A stretch of DNA of 61,480 nucleotides from Chloroflexota bacterium (GTDB taxonomy: Bacteria > Chloroflexota > Anaerolineae > Aggregatilineales > Phototrophicaceae): positions 1 through 61,480 of the forward strand of contig JAPOYT010000030.1 in assembly GCA_026706445.1 (NCBI GenBank), in the 5' to 3' direction. Below, one piece after another: positions 27,552-36,754 of the stretch (its first letter is position 1; each line of letters opens with the position of its first letter). A model generated the notes under the pieces. That model searched no databases, was not told the origin of the DNA, and saw nothing but the letters and a program-made list of their open reading frames with translations. A program made the position numbers and the translations under genes.

Positions 27552-28289
27552 TCACATCAAATCAGCCGCAGCGACCGCCGCGCCGACGATGCCGGCTCGG
27601 TTTCGCAATTGCGCCGGTACGATTTCCGTCGTGCACCGAATGTAAGGGAAGAATTTCTGATACCGTTTGCTGACGCCGCCACCGATGATGTATAGGTCAG
27701 GCGTAATCAGGGATTCAAGATACTCAAGATACTCCGATACGCGTTTGCCCCACTGTTTCCAACTGTAACCTTTCTCTTGCCGAGCGCGGTCGGTCGCCCT
27801 CTCCTCGGCGTCTTTGCCACGGATGATGAGATGTCCCAATTCGGTATTGGGAATCAAGCGCCCGTCAATGAATAGCGAGCTTCCGATGCCGGTGCCAAGC
27901 GTGAGAATCGCTACCAATCCATCACGGTCGCGGCCCGCGCCGAATTTCATCTCGGCGATGCCGGCGGCGTCGGCATCGTTGAGCGCGATAACAGGATTCC
28001 CCGTCTCTGTTTGCAGCAGATCTTCAGCGTCTGTACCAATCCAAGCGTTATCAATGTTTGCAGCGGTCTTGGTTACGCCGCGTTTTACGACCGCCGGGAC
28101 TGTGCAGCCAATGGGCGCCTCCCACTTGAAATGAGCCGAGATTTCGCCGACTACGGTCGCAACAGCAGCAGGCTTGGATGGTTGCGGCGTATCAATGCGC
28201 AGGCGCTCGCTGACGAATTTGCCGCTGACAGTGTCAACAATGGCGCCCTTGATTCCCGATCCCCCGATATCGACGCCCAGGATTTCCAT
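27552..28289 (-). CDS. ROK-family kinase, polyphosphate glucokinase-like
   Basis: 245 residues, phosphorylating glucose with polyphosphate and/or ATP. The N-terminal phosphate-binding loop is LGVDIGGSGIKGAIVD, the catalytic region is LNDADAAGIAE, and the second phosphate motif is TLGTGIGSSLFIDGRL followed by NTELGHL. The overall length and the GGSGIKGA form match actinobacterial PPGKs better than larger ROK glucokinases, and the ROK zinc motif is absent. I chose the ATG at 28289, which has GGAGG eight bases upstream; an in-frame ATG at 28334 would add 15 residues. ATP versus polyphosphate preference cannot be read from sequence. Confidence 0.82.
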   Translation of the reverse strand: MEILGVDIGGSGIKGAIVDTVSGKFVSERLRIDTPQPSKPAAVATVVGEISAHFKWEAPIGCTVPAVVKRGVTKTAANIDNAWIGTDAEDLLQTETGNPVIALNDADAAGIAEMKFGAGRDRDGLVAILTLGTGIGSSLFIDGRLIPNTELGHLIIRGKDAEERATDRARQEKGYSWKQWGKRVSEYLEYLESLITPDLYIIGGGVSKRYQKFFPYIRCTTEIVPAQLRNRAGIVGAAVAAADLM

Positions 28290-28535
28290 GTCGCCTGCCT
28301 CCAGTTCACTGTCCACCCGCGCCGATTCTACCATAGCCGGGATGAAGAAAGCTCCGCCGCTATCTACTTCCCAGTGCCTGCTCGATCGCGTATCCGTCGT
28401 TTGCGCAAGCGGACGCGCTGCCCGCCGCTACCCTATGGTTGGCATACGTCGCCCAGATTGCAACATGTCGCAAATTGAACTAATGAAGATTTTGCGCTTT
28501 AATGATAGTGGAACGTCAATTAACCGGGGCGGCTT

Positions 28536-29567
28536 ATGCGTCCATTCAGTCTTCTCATCCTATTCGCTATATTTTCGTTGGTTGGCTCAGCGGCGCTGGC
28601 GCAATCCGCCTGTTCGCCGGACGGATGCGGCGCGCCCGTCAACGCGATTGAAGCAAATCGCTGGCCCAATGTGCGTCCGCTGCCGATCGACGAAGAGCTG
28701 CTATACGATCGCGACTACCGGCAGATTGAAGGCGCCTTCAGTGTCTACCCGGCGCCAAACAGCCTGGAAAGTGAAACATTCGGATCCGGCTATACTTTCG
28801 TCACTGTGTTCGAGGAAAGCGGCGAATGGTCGCGGGTCGGCGAGAATCAGTGGGTGAAGTCGGATCTTCTAAGCGAAACCATCGGTCCTTCGCGCTTTGC
28901 CGGAATCGTGCTTCCGCTTGAGCAGGAGTTGCCCTATACCGTCGCCTGGACATTGTGGCACTTGCGCGGATCAAAGACGCCCGGTGGCGCCGAAGCGGCT
29001 GACAACCCTTTCCTGTATCGCTACACGCGGGTTTACATCTACGCGACGGTCGAAGTTAATGGCTATCACTGGTATCAAATTGGACCGAGCCAGTGGGTGC
29101 ATCAGTTCAAAGTTGCTAAGCTGCTGCCGGTGGCAAAGCCGGCGGAAGTCGATACCGAGAAGTGGGTGAGCGTTGACCTGTACGAGCAAGTTGCGATCGC
29201 TTACGAAGGCGACCGTCCTGTATTCGCCACATTGGTGTCGTCGGGTTTGGAGGAGTGGCCCACCAACGAGGGCGTCTTTCACGTTTATGTGCGTTTCAAG
29301 CGAACCCTGATGAGCGGCGCCTATGCCCAGCCGGACTTTTACTATATTCAGGAAGTGCCTTGGACGATGTATTTCGACGATCAGATCGCGCTGCACGGCG
29401 CCTATTGGCACGATGGATTCGGATTCCGGCGGAGCCACGGCTGCGTCAACCTTACAGTTACGGATGCGCGCTGGCTGTTCAATTGGGCGGAAAGCGAATA
29501 TGACTACGGGAATGGCGATCTGGTCGGTCCGGCGGTCTATGTCTATTCGAGCGGCAAATACGATTGA
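28536..29567 (+). CDS. Exported L,D-transpeptidase (YkuD domain)
   Basis: Forms 3-3 cross-links in peptidoglycan or attaches proteins to it. The 343 residues have a signal peptide (about 1-22). The N-terminal half (30-200) has two SH3-like repeat blocks, each ending in W-V (NQWVKSDLL, SQWVHQFKV). The C-terminal catalytic domain has IALHGAYWHDGFGFRRSHGC, matching H-x(n)-S-HGC-x-N with catalytic Cys in HGCVN. Extra-domain layout of this kind is frequent in Chloroflexota. It is a single gene, convergent with asd. Confidence 0.9.
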   Translation: MRPFSLLILFAIFSLVGSAALAQSACSPDGCGAPVNAIEANRWPNVRPLPIDEELLYDRDYRQIEGAFSVYPAPNSLESETFGSGYTFVTVFEESGEWSRVGENQWVKSDLLSETIGPSRFAGIVLPLEQELPYTVAWTLWHLRGSKTPGGAEAADNPFLYRYTRVYIYATVEVNGYHWYQIGPSQWVHQFKVAKLLPVAKPAEVDTEKWVSVDLYEQVAIAYEGDRPVFATLVSSGLEEWPTNEGVFHVYVRFKRTLMSGAYAQPDFYYIQEVPWTMYFDDQIALHGAYWHDGFGFRRSHGCVNLTVTDARWLFNWAESEYDYGNGDLVGPAVYVYSSGKYD

Positions 29568-29582
29568 ATTTGCGGCGCTAGT

Positions 29583-30665
29583 CTAGGACGCTTGAGCGGC
29601 TTCTCTTACGCGAAACCCCTTGATATATCCCAGAACAGCCATTAGTTCGGCGTTTATGATGCTGCAACCGGCCGCGCCACGCACGGTATTATGCGAGAGC
29701 GCCGCGAATTTGTAACCGAGAATCGGGCATTCGCGCAATCGACCAATGCTGGTCATCATGCCGCCGCCCGCTTCTCGATCCCGACGTGGCTGTGGACGGT
29801 CGATTTGGTCCAGGTATTGCAAGGGGTAGGCCGGCGCGCTGGGCAGGCTGGCAACTGGATCGTCAGCCTGCCAGGTCGTCCAGTCGTCGAGAATTGATGA
29901 AAGCGCCGGACCTTCTTCCAGTTCAACCGAAATGTTGACCAGATGACCATCGACGACGGGAACTCGCGTACAGGTGGCGCTCACAACTGCGTCCAGCTTG
30001 TCGATACCTTTGCCATTGAAGTAACCGAGCATCTTCCGTGATTCGGTCTCCATCTTCTGCTCGTCGCCCGGCACATAGGGAATGATATTGTCAATCATGT
30101 CGATGGAAGACACGCCAGGATAGCCCGCGCCGCTGACGGCCTGCTCGCTCACCAGATGCAGCCGGCGGACGCCATACTTTAGCAGCGGCTTCAGCGTCAT
30201 CACAACCGGCATGACGGTGCAATTGGAATTCGCGATCAAAGCGCCGCTCGTCCAGCCGCGTTTCCGACGCTGGATATCTACCAAGCCGACATGGTCCGCA
30301 TTGACTTCGGGCAGCAGCAGCGGCACATCCTCAAGCATGCGATTGGCCGAGGCATTGGTGCAGACGACATGCCCGGCCGCAGCCAGCTCCATTTCGCGCG
30401 TCACAGCTGCTTCTTTAGGCAGCGCAGAGAATACAAGCGGCGAAGTAAAGTCGTCGTCCAGACCTTTCACTTTTAGCCCGGCGACACGATCAGGTGGATT
30501 GCCGTTCAAGATCCAGTGGGCTGCGTCAACATACTGCTTTCCGGCGCTGCGACGCGAGCCGACGACTTCGCGGACGCGAAACCAGGGATGATCTTCCAGC
30601 AGTTGTATGAATCGCTGGCCCACCGCGCCTGTGGCGCCCAAAATCGCTACATCAAGTTGCCGCAT
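29583..30665 (-). CDS. asd: Aspartate-semialdehyde dehydrogenase (archaeal type)
   Basis: Reduces aspartyl phosphate to aspartate semialdehyde in the lysine/threonine/methionine and diaminopimelate pathway. The 360 residues begin with the nucleotide loop AILGATGAVGQRF. The catalytic cysteine lies in ANSNCTVMPVV (usual family form SNCTT), followed by SEQAVSGAGYPG and the His block near TCTRVPVVDGH. The 360-residue length and these blocks fit the archaeal/fungal-type enzymes rather than the E. coli type. It lies 13 bases downstream of pheA, so amino-acid biosynthesis genes are co-transcribed. Confidence 0.92.
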   Translation of the reverse strand: MRQLDVAILGATGAVGQRFIQLLEDHPWFRVREVVGSRRSAGKQYVDAAHWILNGNPPDRVAGLKVKGLDDDFTSPLVFSALPKEAAVTREMELAAAGHVVCTNASANRMLEDVPLLLPEVNADHVGLVDIQRRKRGWTSGALIANSNCTVMPVVMTLKPLLKYGVRRLHLVSEQAVSGAGYPGVSSIDMIDNIIPYVPGDEQKMETESRKMLGYFNGKGIDKLDAVVSATCTRVPVVDGHLVNISVELEEGPALSSILDDWTTWQADDPVASLPSAPAYPLQYLDQIDRPQPRRDREAGGGMMTSIGRLRECPILGYKFAALSHNTVRGAAGCSIINAELMAVLGYIKGFRVREAAQAS

Positions 30666-30678
30666 TCCTTCTCCCTCA

Positions 30679-31512
30679 TTACATGCCTACCGTGCCGGAT
30701 CGAACAGCTGGGTACGAACCTAACATCTTGACGAAAGAAGTCAGCTGCAGCAACTGCGTGAGCAACTCCTGACAGCGCTGTTCCTGCCAATGCCCTTCGA
30801 AATCCAAATAGAAGAGCGGCTCCCAGGGGCGGTTCCGCCGCGGGCGCGACTCAAGTTTGGTCAAGTTGAGATCGCGTTTGGCGAATTCTCCCAGACAATG
30901 GTAGAGCGCCGCCGGACGATTGCGCGTGGCAAAGACTATAGATGTCTTGTTGTAGTCCGATGGCGGTGGATCTCCGTGCCCCATTAACAGGAAACGGGTG
31001 TAATTATACTGCTCGTCCTCAATTTCGTTCGCCACCAGGTCTAATTCATAGAGCTCGCCAGCCAGCGTCGAAGCGATGACGCCAACACCGGGCTCCGGGC
31101 TCCGCGACAGGTCATGCGCGGCGCCAGCTGTATCGAACCAACCCACCGGTTCAATGCTGTTGCGCTTCAAAAAGCGCTCGCATTGCATCAAGGCCTGCGG
31201 ATGCGACCGCACCTGCTTGATGTCATTCAAGGTCGCGCCTTGATTGGCCAGCAAGGCGTGGCGCACGTGCAGGATCACCTCAGCCTGTATTCGCAGGTCA
31301 TGGTCAAGCAGCAGCTCGTAGGCGCCGCTGACCGAACCGGAGAAGGCATTCTCAACAGGCAGCAAGCTGAAGTCAACGGCATCTGTCAGCAGCGCGTCAA
31401 ACAGATGATTGAAGTCCCGGCAGGGCAGCGCCTCGACTTCATCGCCAAAGTGCTGCCTGACCGCGATTTCCGAATTGGCGCCCGGGATACCTTGATACGC
31501 GACTTTTGGCAT
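30679..31512 (-). CDS. pheA: Prephenate dehydratase
   Basis: Converts prephenate to phenylpyruvate for phenylalanine synthesis. The 277 residues form a PDT domain beginning VAYQGIPGANSE, with the TxxA-type motif DTAGAAHDL. A C-terminal ACT domain carries the phenylalanine-binding ESRP motif (NLTKLESRPRRNRPWEPLFY), implying feedback inhibition by Phe. No chorismate mutase domain is fused. The ATG at 31512 is preferred since it gives the normal MPKVAYQG beginning; an in-frame start at 31545 would add 11 residues. Confidence 0.93.
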   Translation of the reverse strand: MPKVAYQGIPGANSEIAVRQHFGDEVEALPCRDFNHLFDALLTDAVDFSLLPVENAFSGSVSGAYELLLDHDLRIQAEVILHVRHALLANQGATLNDIKQVRSHPQALMQCERFLKRNSIEPVGWFDTAGAAHDLSRSPEPGVGVIASTLAGELYELDLVANEIEDEQYNYTRFLLMGHGDPPPSDYNKTSIVFATRNRPAALYHCLGEFAKRDLNLTKLESRPRRNRPWEPLFYLDFEGHWQEQRCQELLTQLLQLTSFVKMLGSYPAVRSGTVGM

Positions 31513-31684
31513 AGGAATTGCGCCCTCACTGGTCACTGTCAGCAAATCTTAAACAAGGAGCGCGGATAATTGAAGTCCTTACTTTCCTGCCGAACAGCGT
31601 TGATAGTAACGCCCTTGCGAATCGCCGTATGCGGCGCATGTGAACAGCAGCCTAATGCCCTGCGACAAAAAATCCCGTCAGCCG

Positions 31685-31690
31685 TATAAT
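31685..31690 (+). promoter_or_regulatory. Perfect -10 box upstream of the small heat-shock gene
   Basis: TATAAT lies 32 bases before the ATG. A weak -35 (TGCGAC, 18 bases upstream) may pair with it. No CIRCE-type inverted repeat is visible. Confidence 0.4.
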
Positions 31691-31722
31691 GGATAGAAAG
31701 ACCCAGTACGCGAGGAGAACCC

Positions 31723-32160
31723 ATGACAAACGAACCGCGTTTCGACCCGATGAAAGAGATCCAGCATGTGGGCGAACAGATTTCCAAAGAAGTCGAAAAA
31801 CGCATCCGCGCCCTAACGAGCGGCCAAGACGGTCTGCAGCTTGATGTCTACGAGGCTGATGGCGACCTGCACATCATTTCACAGCCGATCGATGGCTTGG
31901 TCAAAGACAGTATCGAAATCAGTCTTGAATCCAATATTCTGACGATTGCCGCGCAGTCTGAGCCAGAAGCGACGCCGACTGCGGCACGCTATCTGCTGCA
32001 GGAGAGGCGATTTGGTCCGATAACAAGAGACGTGGAATTATCTATCCCGGTTAAGGGACAGGAAGCGCGCGCCAAGGTAGACGGCGGCAACCGGCTCCTG
32101 ATCACCTTGCCCATTGACGACAGCGTTTACGGCAATATCACGGTCACGCCGGTCGAATAA
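31723..32160 (+). CDS. Small heat-shock protein (Hsp20/alpha-crystallin family)
   Basis: 145 residues. A short charged N-terminal arm (1-35) is followed by an alpha-crystallin domain from about 37 to 135 (LDVYEADGDLHIISQPI, LESNILTIAAQSE, and RFGPITRDVELSIPV). The A-x-x-x-G-x-L signature appears as AKVDGGNRLLITLP. The C-terminal end carries an I-x-V-type motif (NITVTPVE) used in oligomer assembly. These ATP-independent chaperones bind unfolding proteins. GAGGAG precedes the start. It is divergent from pheA. Confidence 0.8.
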   Translation: MTNEPRFDPMKEIQHVGEQISKEVEKRIRALTSGQDGLQLDVYEADGDLHIISQPIDGLVKDSIEISLESNILTIAAQSEPEATPTAARYLLQERRFGPITRDVELSIPVKGQEARAKVDGGNRLLITLPIDDSVYGNITVTPVE

Positions 32161-32208
32161 TTCGACGCCGCATCAGTCAGAGCTCTTCTTTTCATTTGAA
32201 GCGAGAAG

Positions 32209-33252
32209 CTAGTTGCGTTCGAGGAATCGGGCTCTAGCCGTATTCAATTCAAAGTCGAAGCTGCGCAGCATGTTTTCTTTCCGTTCAGCGTCCATTCGGC
32301 TTAGCTCAATTGCGCGACGCGCCAACTGAACTACCGTATCAGCCGCGATTCCACATTCTTCATGCGCCATGACGTACTCGTCGATCAGCGTTCGCTGATA
32401 CAGCGAGGGTTGATCGCAGGAAAGAACAAGGTCGACCTTGCCGTCGAGCAGAATCGGCAATTGGGCATGGGGCGCAGTCTTCGTCTGCCCGGCCGCCGAC
32501 GATCGGGCAATCGACACGACCAGCGGAATGCCACTGTCCGCCACTTGACTCAACACCGTCTCGTCTTCGGCGACGCGCCATGAATTGATCAATCGACTGG
32601 GCTGAAGCTCCGCGAGCGCTTCGCCGATCCCGGCGGCGCCTAGGCTTTCGCCGGCGTCCACGACGGTGTATAGGTTCTTCTTGCTCGCGGTGGCGAAGGC
32701 GCGCCGAAACTGGCCAATTGGCTGGAGTTCTTCGGCGCCTGAAAGACCGAGCGCGACAACGTTGCCTGTTCGGCCGGCGCTGCCGCTAGCCCAGCGAGCA
32801 ACATCATCGCTTGCCCGCGGGTTGTCGCGCGGAACGCACAAGATCCATGACATATCGACGTTCCAGGCGCGCAAAGCCCGATCGCGCCCGTCGTTGAGCG
32901 CGTCAAGAAAAGTTTCAAAGTTCATTTGGGCGCTTCCAACATACGCCGACGGCACTACGGCGACTTCCGCGTATCGCACATTCTGCTTTGATAAAGCCAC
33001 GCCGATGTCGTAGACCGCGAGCGCGACGTCCTCTGGATACATGATCCAGCTTCCGAACGCCTTTGCCATCTCTTCGAGGCGCGCTGGGTCCGGTTTGTCG
33101 AGCAATTCAACCCAGCGCCCAAAATCATCCAACTGGTTCGGCACGCCATTCTGATTCGCGATAAGCAGCAGGCTTTCCTTGCGCAGCGCGCCAGTCAAGT
33201 GCAAGTTGAGGTCCACTTTCGGCAGCGCCTCTATGAAGTTGCGAAATGTCAT
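32209..33252 (-). CDS. Adenosine deaminase-like protein lacking most active-site residues
   Basis: 347 residues with the adenosine/AMP deaminase fold along its length: PKVDLNLHLTGAL at the N-terminus, VVDAGESLG and LSCDQPSLYQRTLIDEY. Compared with known deaminases, the first metal His is Asn16 (His18 is kept), the HAGE His is Asp199 (Glu201 kept), the catalytic IGHG His is replaced (LINSW at 222-225), and the second Asp of the TDDP motif is Gln281. Loss of several zinc ligands and the catalytic His means ordinary deaminase activity is unlikely. I chose the ATG at 33252 because GGAAAG precedes it. It lies 96 bases downstream of pyrG on the same strand. Confidence 0.82.
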   Translation of the reverse strand: MTFRNFIEALPKVDLNLHLTGALRKESLLLIANQNGVPNQLDDFGRWVELLDKPDPARLEEMAKAFGSWIMYPEDVALAVYDIGVALSKQNVRYAEVAVVPSAYVGSAQMNFETFLDALNDGRDRALRAWNVDMSWILCVPRDNPRASDDVARWASGSAGRTGNVVALGLSGAEELQPIGQFRRAFATASKKNLYTVVDAGESLGAAGIGEALAELQPSRLINSWRVAEDETVLSQVADSGIPLVVSIARSSAAGQTKTAPHAQLPILLDGKVDLVLSCDQPSLYQRTLIDEYVMAHEECGIAADTVVQLARRAIELSRMDAERKENMLRSFDFELNTARARFLERN

Positions 33253-33348
33253 GATTCTTTCCATTTATGACGACGATACGGGAAGACCATCAAACTCGGA
33301 TTGCCGGATAACGCGCCGTTATGGCTTCGCCCGCCGCGACCAACCAGT

Positions 33349-35007
33349 TCAGCCTCTGTCCAAATCAAGAGAAGACTGCGCGTGTAAACGACCAATCGCA
33401 TCTCGATATTCAGCTGATGCCTGAATCAACGCGGAAAACAGCGGGTGCGGCCGATTGGGCCGGCTCAAAAACTCAGGATGAAACTGGCAGCCCAGCATAA
33501 ATGGATGATCTTGCAGCTCCGTCATCTCCACCAGGATTCCGTCCGGGCTCATGCCGCTGAAACAAACGCCGTTCGCCGAAAATAGATCACGATAGTCGTT
33601 GTTGAATTCAAAGCGATGGCGATGGCGCTCCATGATTTCGCCCGTGCCATAAGCTTGGGACGCCAGCGAGTTTGGCGACAATACACAGGGATACTCGCCG
33701 AGCCGCATGGTGCCTCCCAAGTCCGCTATCGCGCGCTGCTCCAGCATGAGGTCAATCACCGGATGCGGCGTAGTCACGTCAAACTCGGTACTGTTGGCAT
33801 CGTCCAGTCCAAGCGCGTTGCGCGCATATTCGATGCACATCACTTGCATGCCCAGGCAAAGTCCAAGATAGGGAATTTTATTCTCGCGCGCGTACCTGGC
33901 GGCGATAATTTTCCCTTCAATGCCGCGGTAACCAAAGCCGCCTGGCACGATTATTCCGTCGAGTTCCTCCAACTCGGCAAGGCGCTTGCCTTTTTCCAAT
34001 TCGCCCGAGTGTATCCAATGAATTTCAACGTCTTGATTGTGCTGCATAGCCGCGTGAGCGACCGACTCTTTCACCGACATATAGGCATCGTGCAGTTCAA
34101 CGTATTTTCCGACGATGCCGATCCGCAGTTTGACATTGGCCGAACGGCACTTGCTGACGATTTGACGCCATTCCGTGAGATCGGGCGGGTCCGCTTTCAG
34201 CTTGAGACGTTCTACAATAAACTCTCCCAAGCCAGTTTCTTCGATCATCAGCGGAACGGCATAGATGCTGTCGGCTGTTTCCAGCGGGATAACCGCGTCT
34301 TCGTCTACATCGCAGAACAGAGCGATCTTGCTGATGATGTCCTCATTCACCGGGTGATCGGTGCGCGCGATTATGACATTCGGCTGGATGCCGATGCCGC
34401 GCAATTCACGGACGCTGTGTTGCGTTGGCTTAGTCTTTAATTCATCGGTAGCGCCGATATGCGGCAAGAATGTGACATGAACGTACAAGGAATCGCGCCG
34501 CTTCAGCTCGGTGCGCAGCTGCCTTAGCGCTTCCAGGAATGGCAAACTTTCGATATCGCCGGCGGTTCCGCCTACTTCTACTATGACGACATCGGCGCCG
34601 GTCGCTTTTCCGACGATTTTGATGCGGCGTTTAATCTCGTTGGTAATGTGCGGAACAACCTGAATCGTGCCGCCGAGATAATCGCCCTTACGTTCTTTCT
34701 CGATAACCGTCTGGTATACCTGGCCTGCGGTGACATTGGAAAGGCGGCTCACGTTTTCATCGACGAAACGCTCGTAGTGGCCCAAATCCAGGTCAGTTTC
34801 GGCGCCATCCGAGGTTACAAACACCTCGCCATGTTGGTACGGGCTCATCGTACCTGGGTCGACATTTAGATATGGGTCGAGCTTCTGAATGGCAACCTTG
34901 AGTCCGCGCGCTTTCAGCATACGCCCGATCGCCGCCACGGTCAGTCCCTTGCCCACGGAGCTGACAACACCGCCGGTACAAAAGATATATTGGGGTTTAG
35001 AAGTCAC
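33349..35007 (-). CDS. pyrG: CTP synthase
   Basis: Makes CTP from UTP, ATP and glutamine. The 552 residues comprise an N-terminal synthetase domain (YIFCTGGVVSSVGKGLTVAA at the start, DPYLNVDPGTMSP, VEVGGTAGDIES) and a C-terminal class I glutaminase domain. The catalytic Cys lies in GLCLGMQ and the His-x-Glu in FHPEFLSRP. Length and all blocks are normal. It is preceded by a roadblock/LC7 gene (79-base gap) and followed by the deaminase-like gene on the same strand. Confidence 0.97.
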   Translation of the reverse strand: MTSKPQYIFCTGGVVSSVGKGLTVAAIGRMLKARGLKVAIQKLDPYLNVDPGTMSPYQHGEVFVTSDGAETDLDLGHYERFVDENVSRLSNVTAGQVYQTVIEKERKGDYLGGTIQVVPHITNEIKRRIKIVGKATGADVVIVEVGGTAGDIESLPFLEALRQLRTELKRRDSLYVHVTFLPHIGATDELKTKPTQHSVRELRGIGIQPNVIIARTDHPVNEDIISKIALFCDVDEDAVIPLETADSIYAVPLMIEETGLGEFIVERLKLKADPPDLTEWRQIVSKCRSANVKLRIGIVGKYVELHDAYMSVKESVAHAAMQHNQDVEIHWIHSGELEKGKRLAELEELDGIIVPGGFGYRGIEGKIIAARYARENKIPYLGLCLGMQVMCIEYARNALGLDDANSTEFDVTTPHPVIDLMLEQRAIADLGGTMRLGEYPCVLSPNSLASQAYGTGEIMERHRHRFEFNNDYRDLFSANGVCFSGMSPDGILVEMTELQDHPFMLGCQFHPEFLSRPNRPHPLFSALIQASAEYRDAIGRLHAQSSLDLDRG

Positions 35008-35086
35008 CTGTTCAACCTATCTCCAATTCCTTCGGCCGCTGCCAGCGGGCATCCAAAGCCGCTAACCAGCCTTACGCGCTTCCAGG

Positions 35087-35458
35087 TCAAAGCAATCGCT
35101 TCAAATCAACAACAGCCTCCTGCAAGTCCAACAAGACGAGCCCAAGCTTTGCGTCTTCGCTCGCAAGCGATGCGAGCACCGCTCGGTCGTCCATAGACAT
35201 TAACACAACGTAACCATCATTTCCCTTGATATACATTTGCGTCAGTTCTCCCCGGTCGAGATCTTTCGCGATTCGCTCGCCCAGCGCCAGCATCGCGGCT
35301 GACATCGCCGCCATTCGATCGTCCGCAATAGACTCGGGCAGCGATGAGGAGATCATCAAACCCTCGACACTGATGACGGCAGCGGCCTCCAATTCAGGCG
35401 TCAATGATTGCAAAGCGACGAGCCGCGCCTTGATTCGCTCAGCCTTCGACGTAATCAT
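35087..35458 (-). CDS. Roadblock/LC7 domain protein
   Basis: 123 residues consisting of one roadblock/LC7 (MglB-like) domain: RLVALQSLTPELEAAAVIS, VEGLMISSSLPE, a helix of MAAMSAAMLALGERIAKDL, and the final strand YIKGNDGYVVLMSM followed by DRAVLASLASED. Such domains dimerise and regulate Ras-like GTPases such as MglA. No GTPase gene is adjacent in this window. I chose the ATG at 35458; an in-frame start at 35485 would add nine residues. It is divergent from moxR and may share an operon with pyrG. Confidence 0.85.
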   Translation of the reverse strand: MITSKAERIKARLVALQSLTPELEAAAVISVEGLMISSSLPESIADDRMAAMSAAMLALGERIAKDLDRGELTQMYIKGNDGYVVLMSMDDRAVLASLASEDAKLGLVLLDLQEAVVDLKRLL

Positions 35459-35749
35459 GACAAAGCACTGCTTGGAAGGCAACACATATCATAAAAGATA
35501 CCAACATTGTATGACCACAGACTCATGATACTATCTAGTGGCGACGAACTTATCGGTAGATTGCAGGTCGAAGGCCCAGGATGCGCCAAGTTGCAATTTA
35601 ACAACTCACTGTTTTCATTATACTTGCAACGCGTCCGACGGCAAGCTGTGAGCTTAGCAAATATCAGACCTGGGTAATACACCCCATGTCTACAATCGTG
35701 AATCGACTATACTAGAATCGGTGAATTCACTTTACTTGGAATCGAGTGG
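35459..35749. other. Divergent intergenic region between roadblock and moxR genes
   Basis: An AT-richer gap of 291 bases. Two TATACT -10-like boxes on the plus strand (around 35622-35627 and 35709-35714) could serve moxR, neither with a convincing -35. No RNA gene or repeat is visible. Confidence 0.4.
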
Positions 35750-36748
35750 ATGAGCGAGCAGATTAGAACGACAAGCCAAACGAACGAATTGCGGCAGTCC
35801 GCCGCGCCCGTCAAAGAAGTATCCGAGCGGATCGCCAATAGCGTCGGCCAAGTCATCTTGGGCAAGAACAACGAAGTCCGACTTGCGATCCTGGGAATGC
35901 TCTGCCGCGGTCATATCTTGCTGGAAGACATTCCAGGCGTCGGCAAAACGATGATGGCCAAGTCGCTGGCGCGCGCTGTCGGCTGCACATTTAATCGCAT
36001 CCAGTTCACGCCGGATATGCTGCCGTCGGATATCACGGGCGTGTCGATTTTCAATCCCAAAACGCGCGAATTCGAATTTCGGTCTGGACCGATCATGGCG
36101 CAGATAGTGCTCGCCGACGAGATTAACCGCGCGACACCCAAAACCCAGTCCGCACTGCTGGAGGCGATGGAAGAAGGGCAAATGACGGTAGATGGCGTCA
36201 CCTATCGCCTTAGCAACCCTTTTCTGATCATGGCGACGCAAAACCCGATCGAATACGAAGGCACTTTTCCGCTGCCGGAAGCGCAATTGGATCGCTTTCT
36301 GATTCGCATCCAGATGGGATATCCGCAGCCGCAGGACGAACTCAATATACTCGTCTCCCAGCAATATCAGCATCCGATACAGAATCAGCAGCAAGTCGTC
36401 ACCTTAAAAGAGTTGCTCACGATACAGCAGCTCATTAAAGATGTCTATGTCGCCAAAGAAGTGCAGCAATACATCATAAATTTGATCACCGCATCGAGAA
36501 GGCACGGTGATGTCTACCTCGGCAGCAGCCCGCGCGGGTCCCTGGCGCTCTTCCGCACAGCGCAGGCGCGCGCGGCAATGAGCGGCCGAGATTTCGTCAT
36601 CCCCGATGACGTCAAAGCGCTTGCCGAAGTTACGCTGGCGCATCGTATCATTGTGGGTCCGGCGGCGCGTCTGAAGAATATTACTTCGCGCGCAATTGTG
36701 CAGGACATCCTGCAGTCGACGCCGGTACCCGGTTCATCCGTGCGATAA
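35750..36748 (+). CDS. MoxR-family AAA+ ATPase
   Basis: 332 residues. Walker A is [16 protein letters not shown] and Walker B is [19 protein letters not shown]. The sensor and family blocks are [20 protein letters not shown] and LDRFLIRI, and [14 protein letters not shown] lies in the C-terminal lid. MoxR ATPases act as chaperones that mature partner proteins, usually together with a DUF58 protein. The DUF58 gene follows after six bases, so the two form a unit. Confidence 0.93.
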   Translation: MSEQIRTTSQTNELRQSAAPVKEVSERIANSVGQVILGKNNEVRLAILGMLCRGHILLEDIPGVGKTMMAKSLARAVGCTFNRIQFTPDMLPSDITGVSIFNPKTREFEFRSGPIMAQIVLADEINRATPKTQSALLEAMEEGQMTVDGVTYRLSNPFLIMATQNPIEYEGTFPLPEAQLDRFLIRIQMGYPQPQDELNILVSQQYQHPIQNQQQVVTLKELLTIQQLIKDVYVAKEVQQYIINLITASRRHGDVYLGSSPRGSLALFRTAQARAAMSGRDFVIPDDVKALAEVTLAHRIIVGPAARLKNITSRAIVQDILQSTPVPGSSVR

Positions 36749-36754
36749 GGACCC

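Noticed and set aside
31546..31722. CIRCE or other heat-shock operator upstream of the Hsp20 gene.
   Set aside because: No TTAGCACTC-N9-GAGTGCTAA-like inverted repeat was found; only a -10 box is supported.
33616..34440. Plus-strand frame of 274 codons opposite pyrG.
   Set aside because: Antisense to a highly conserved gene with no protein-like features.
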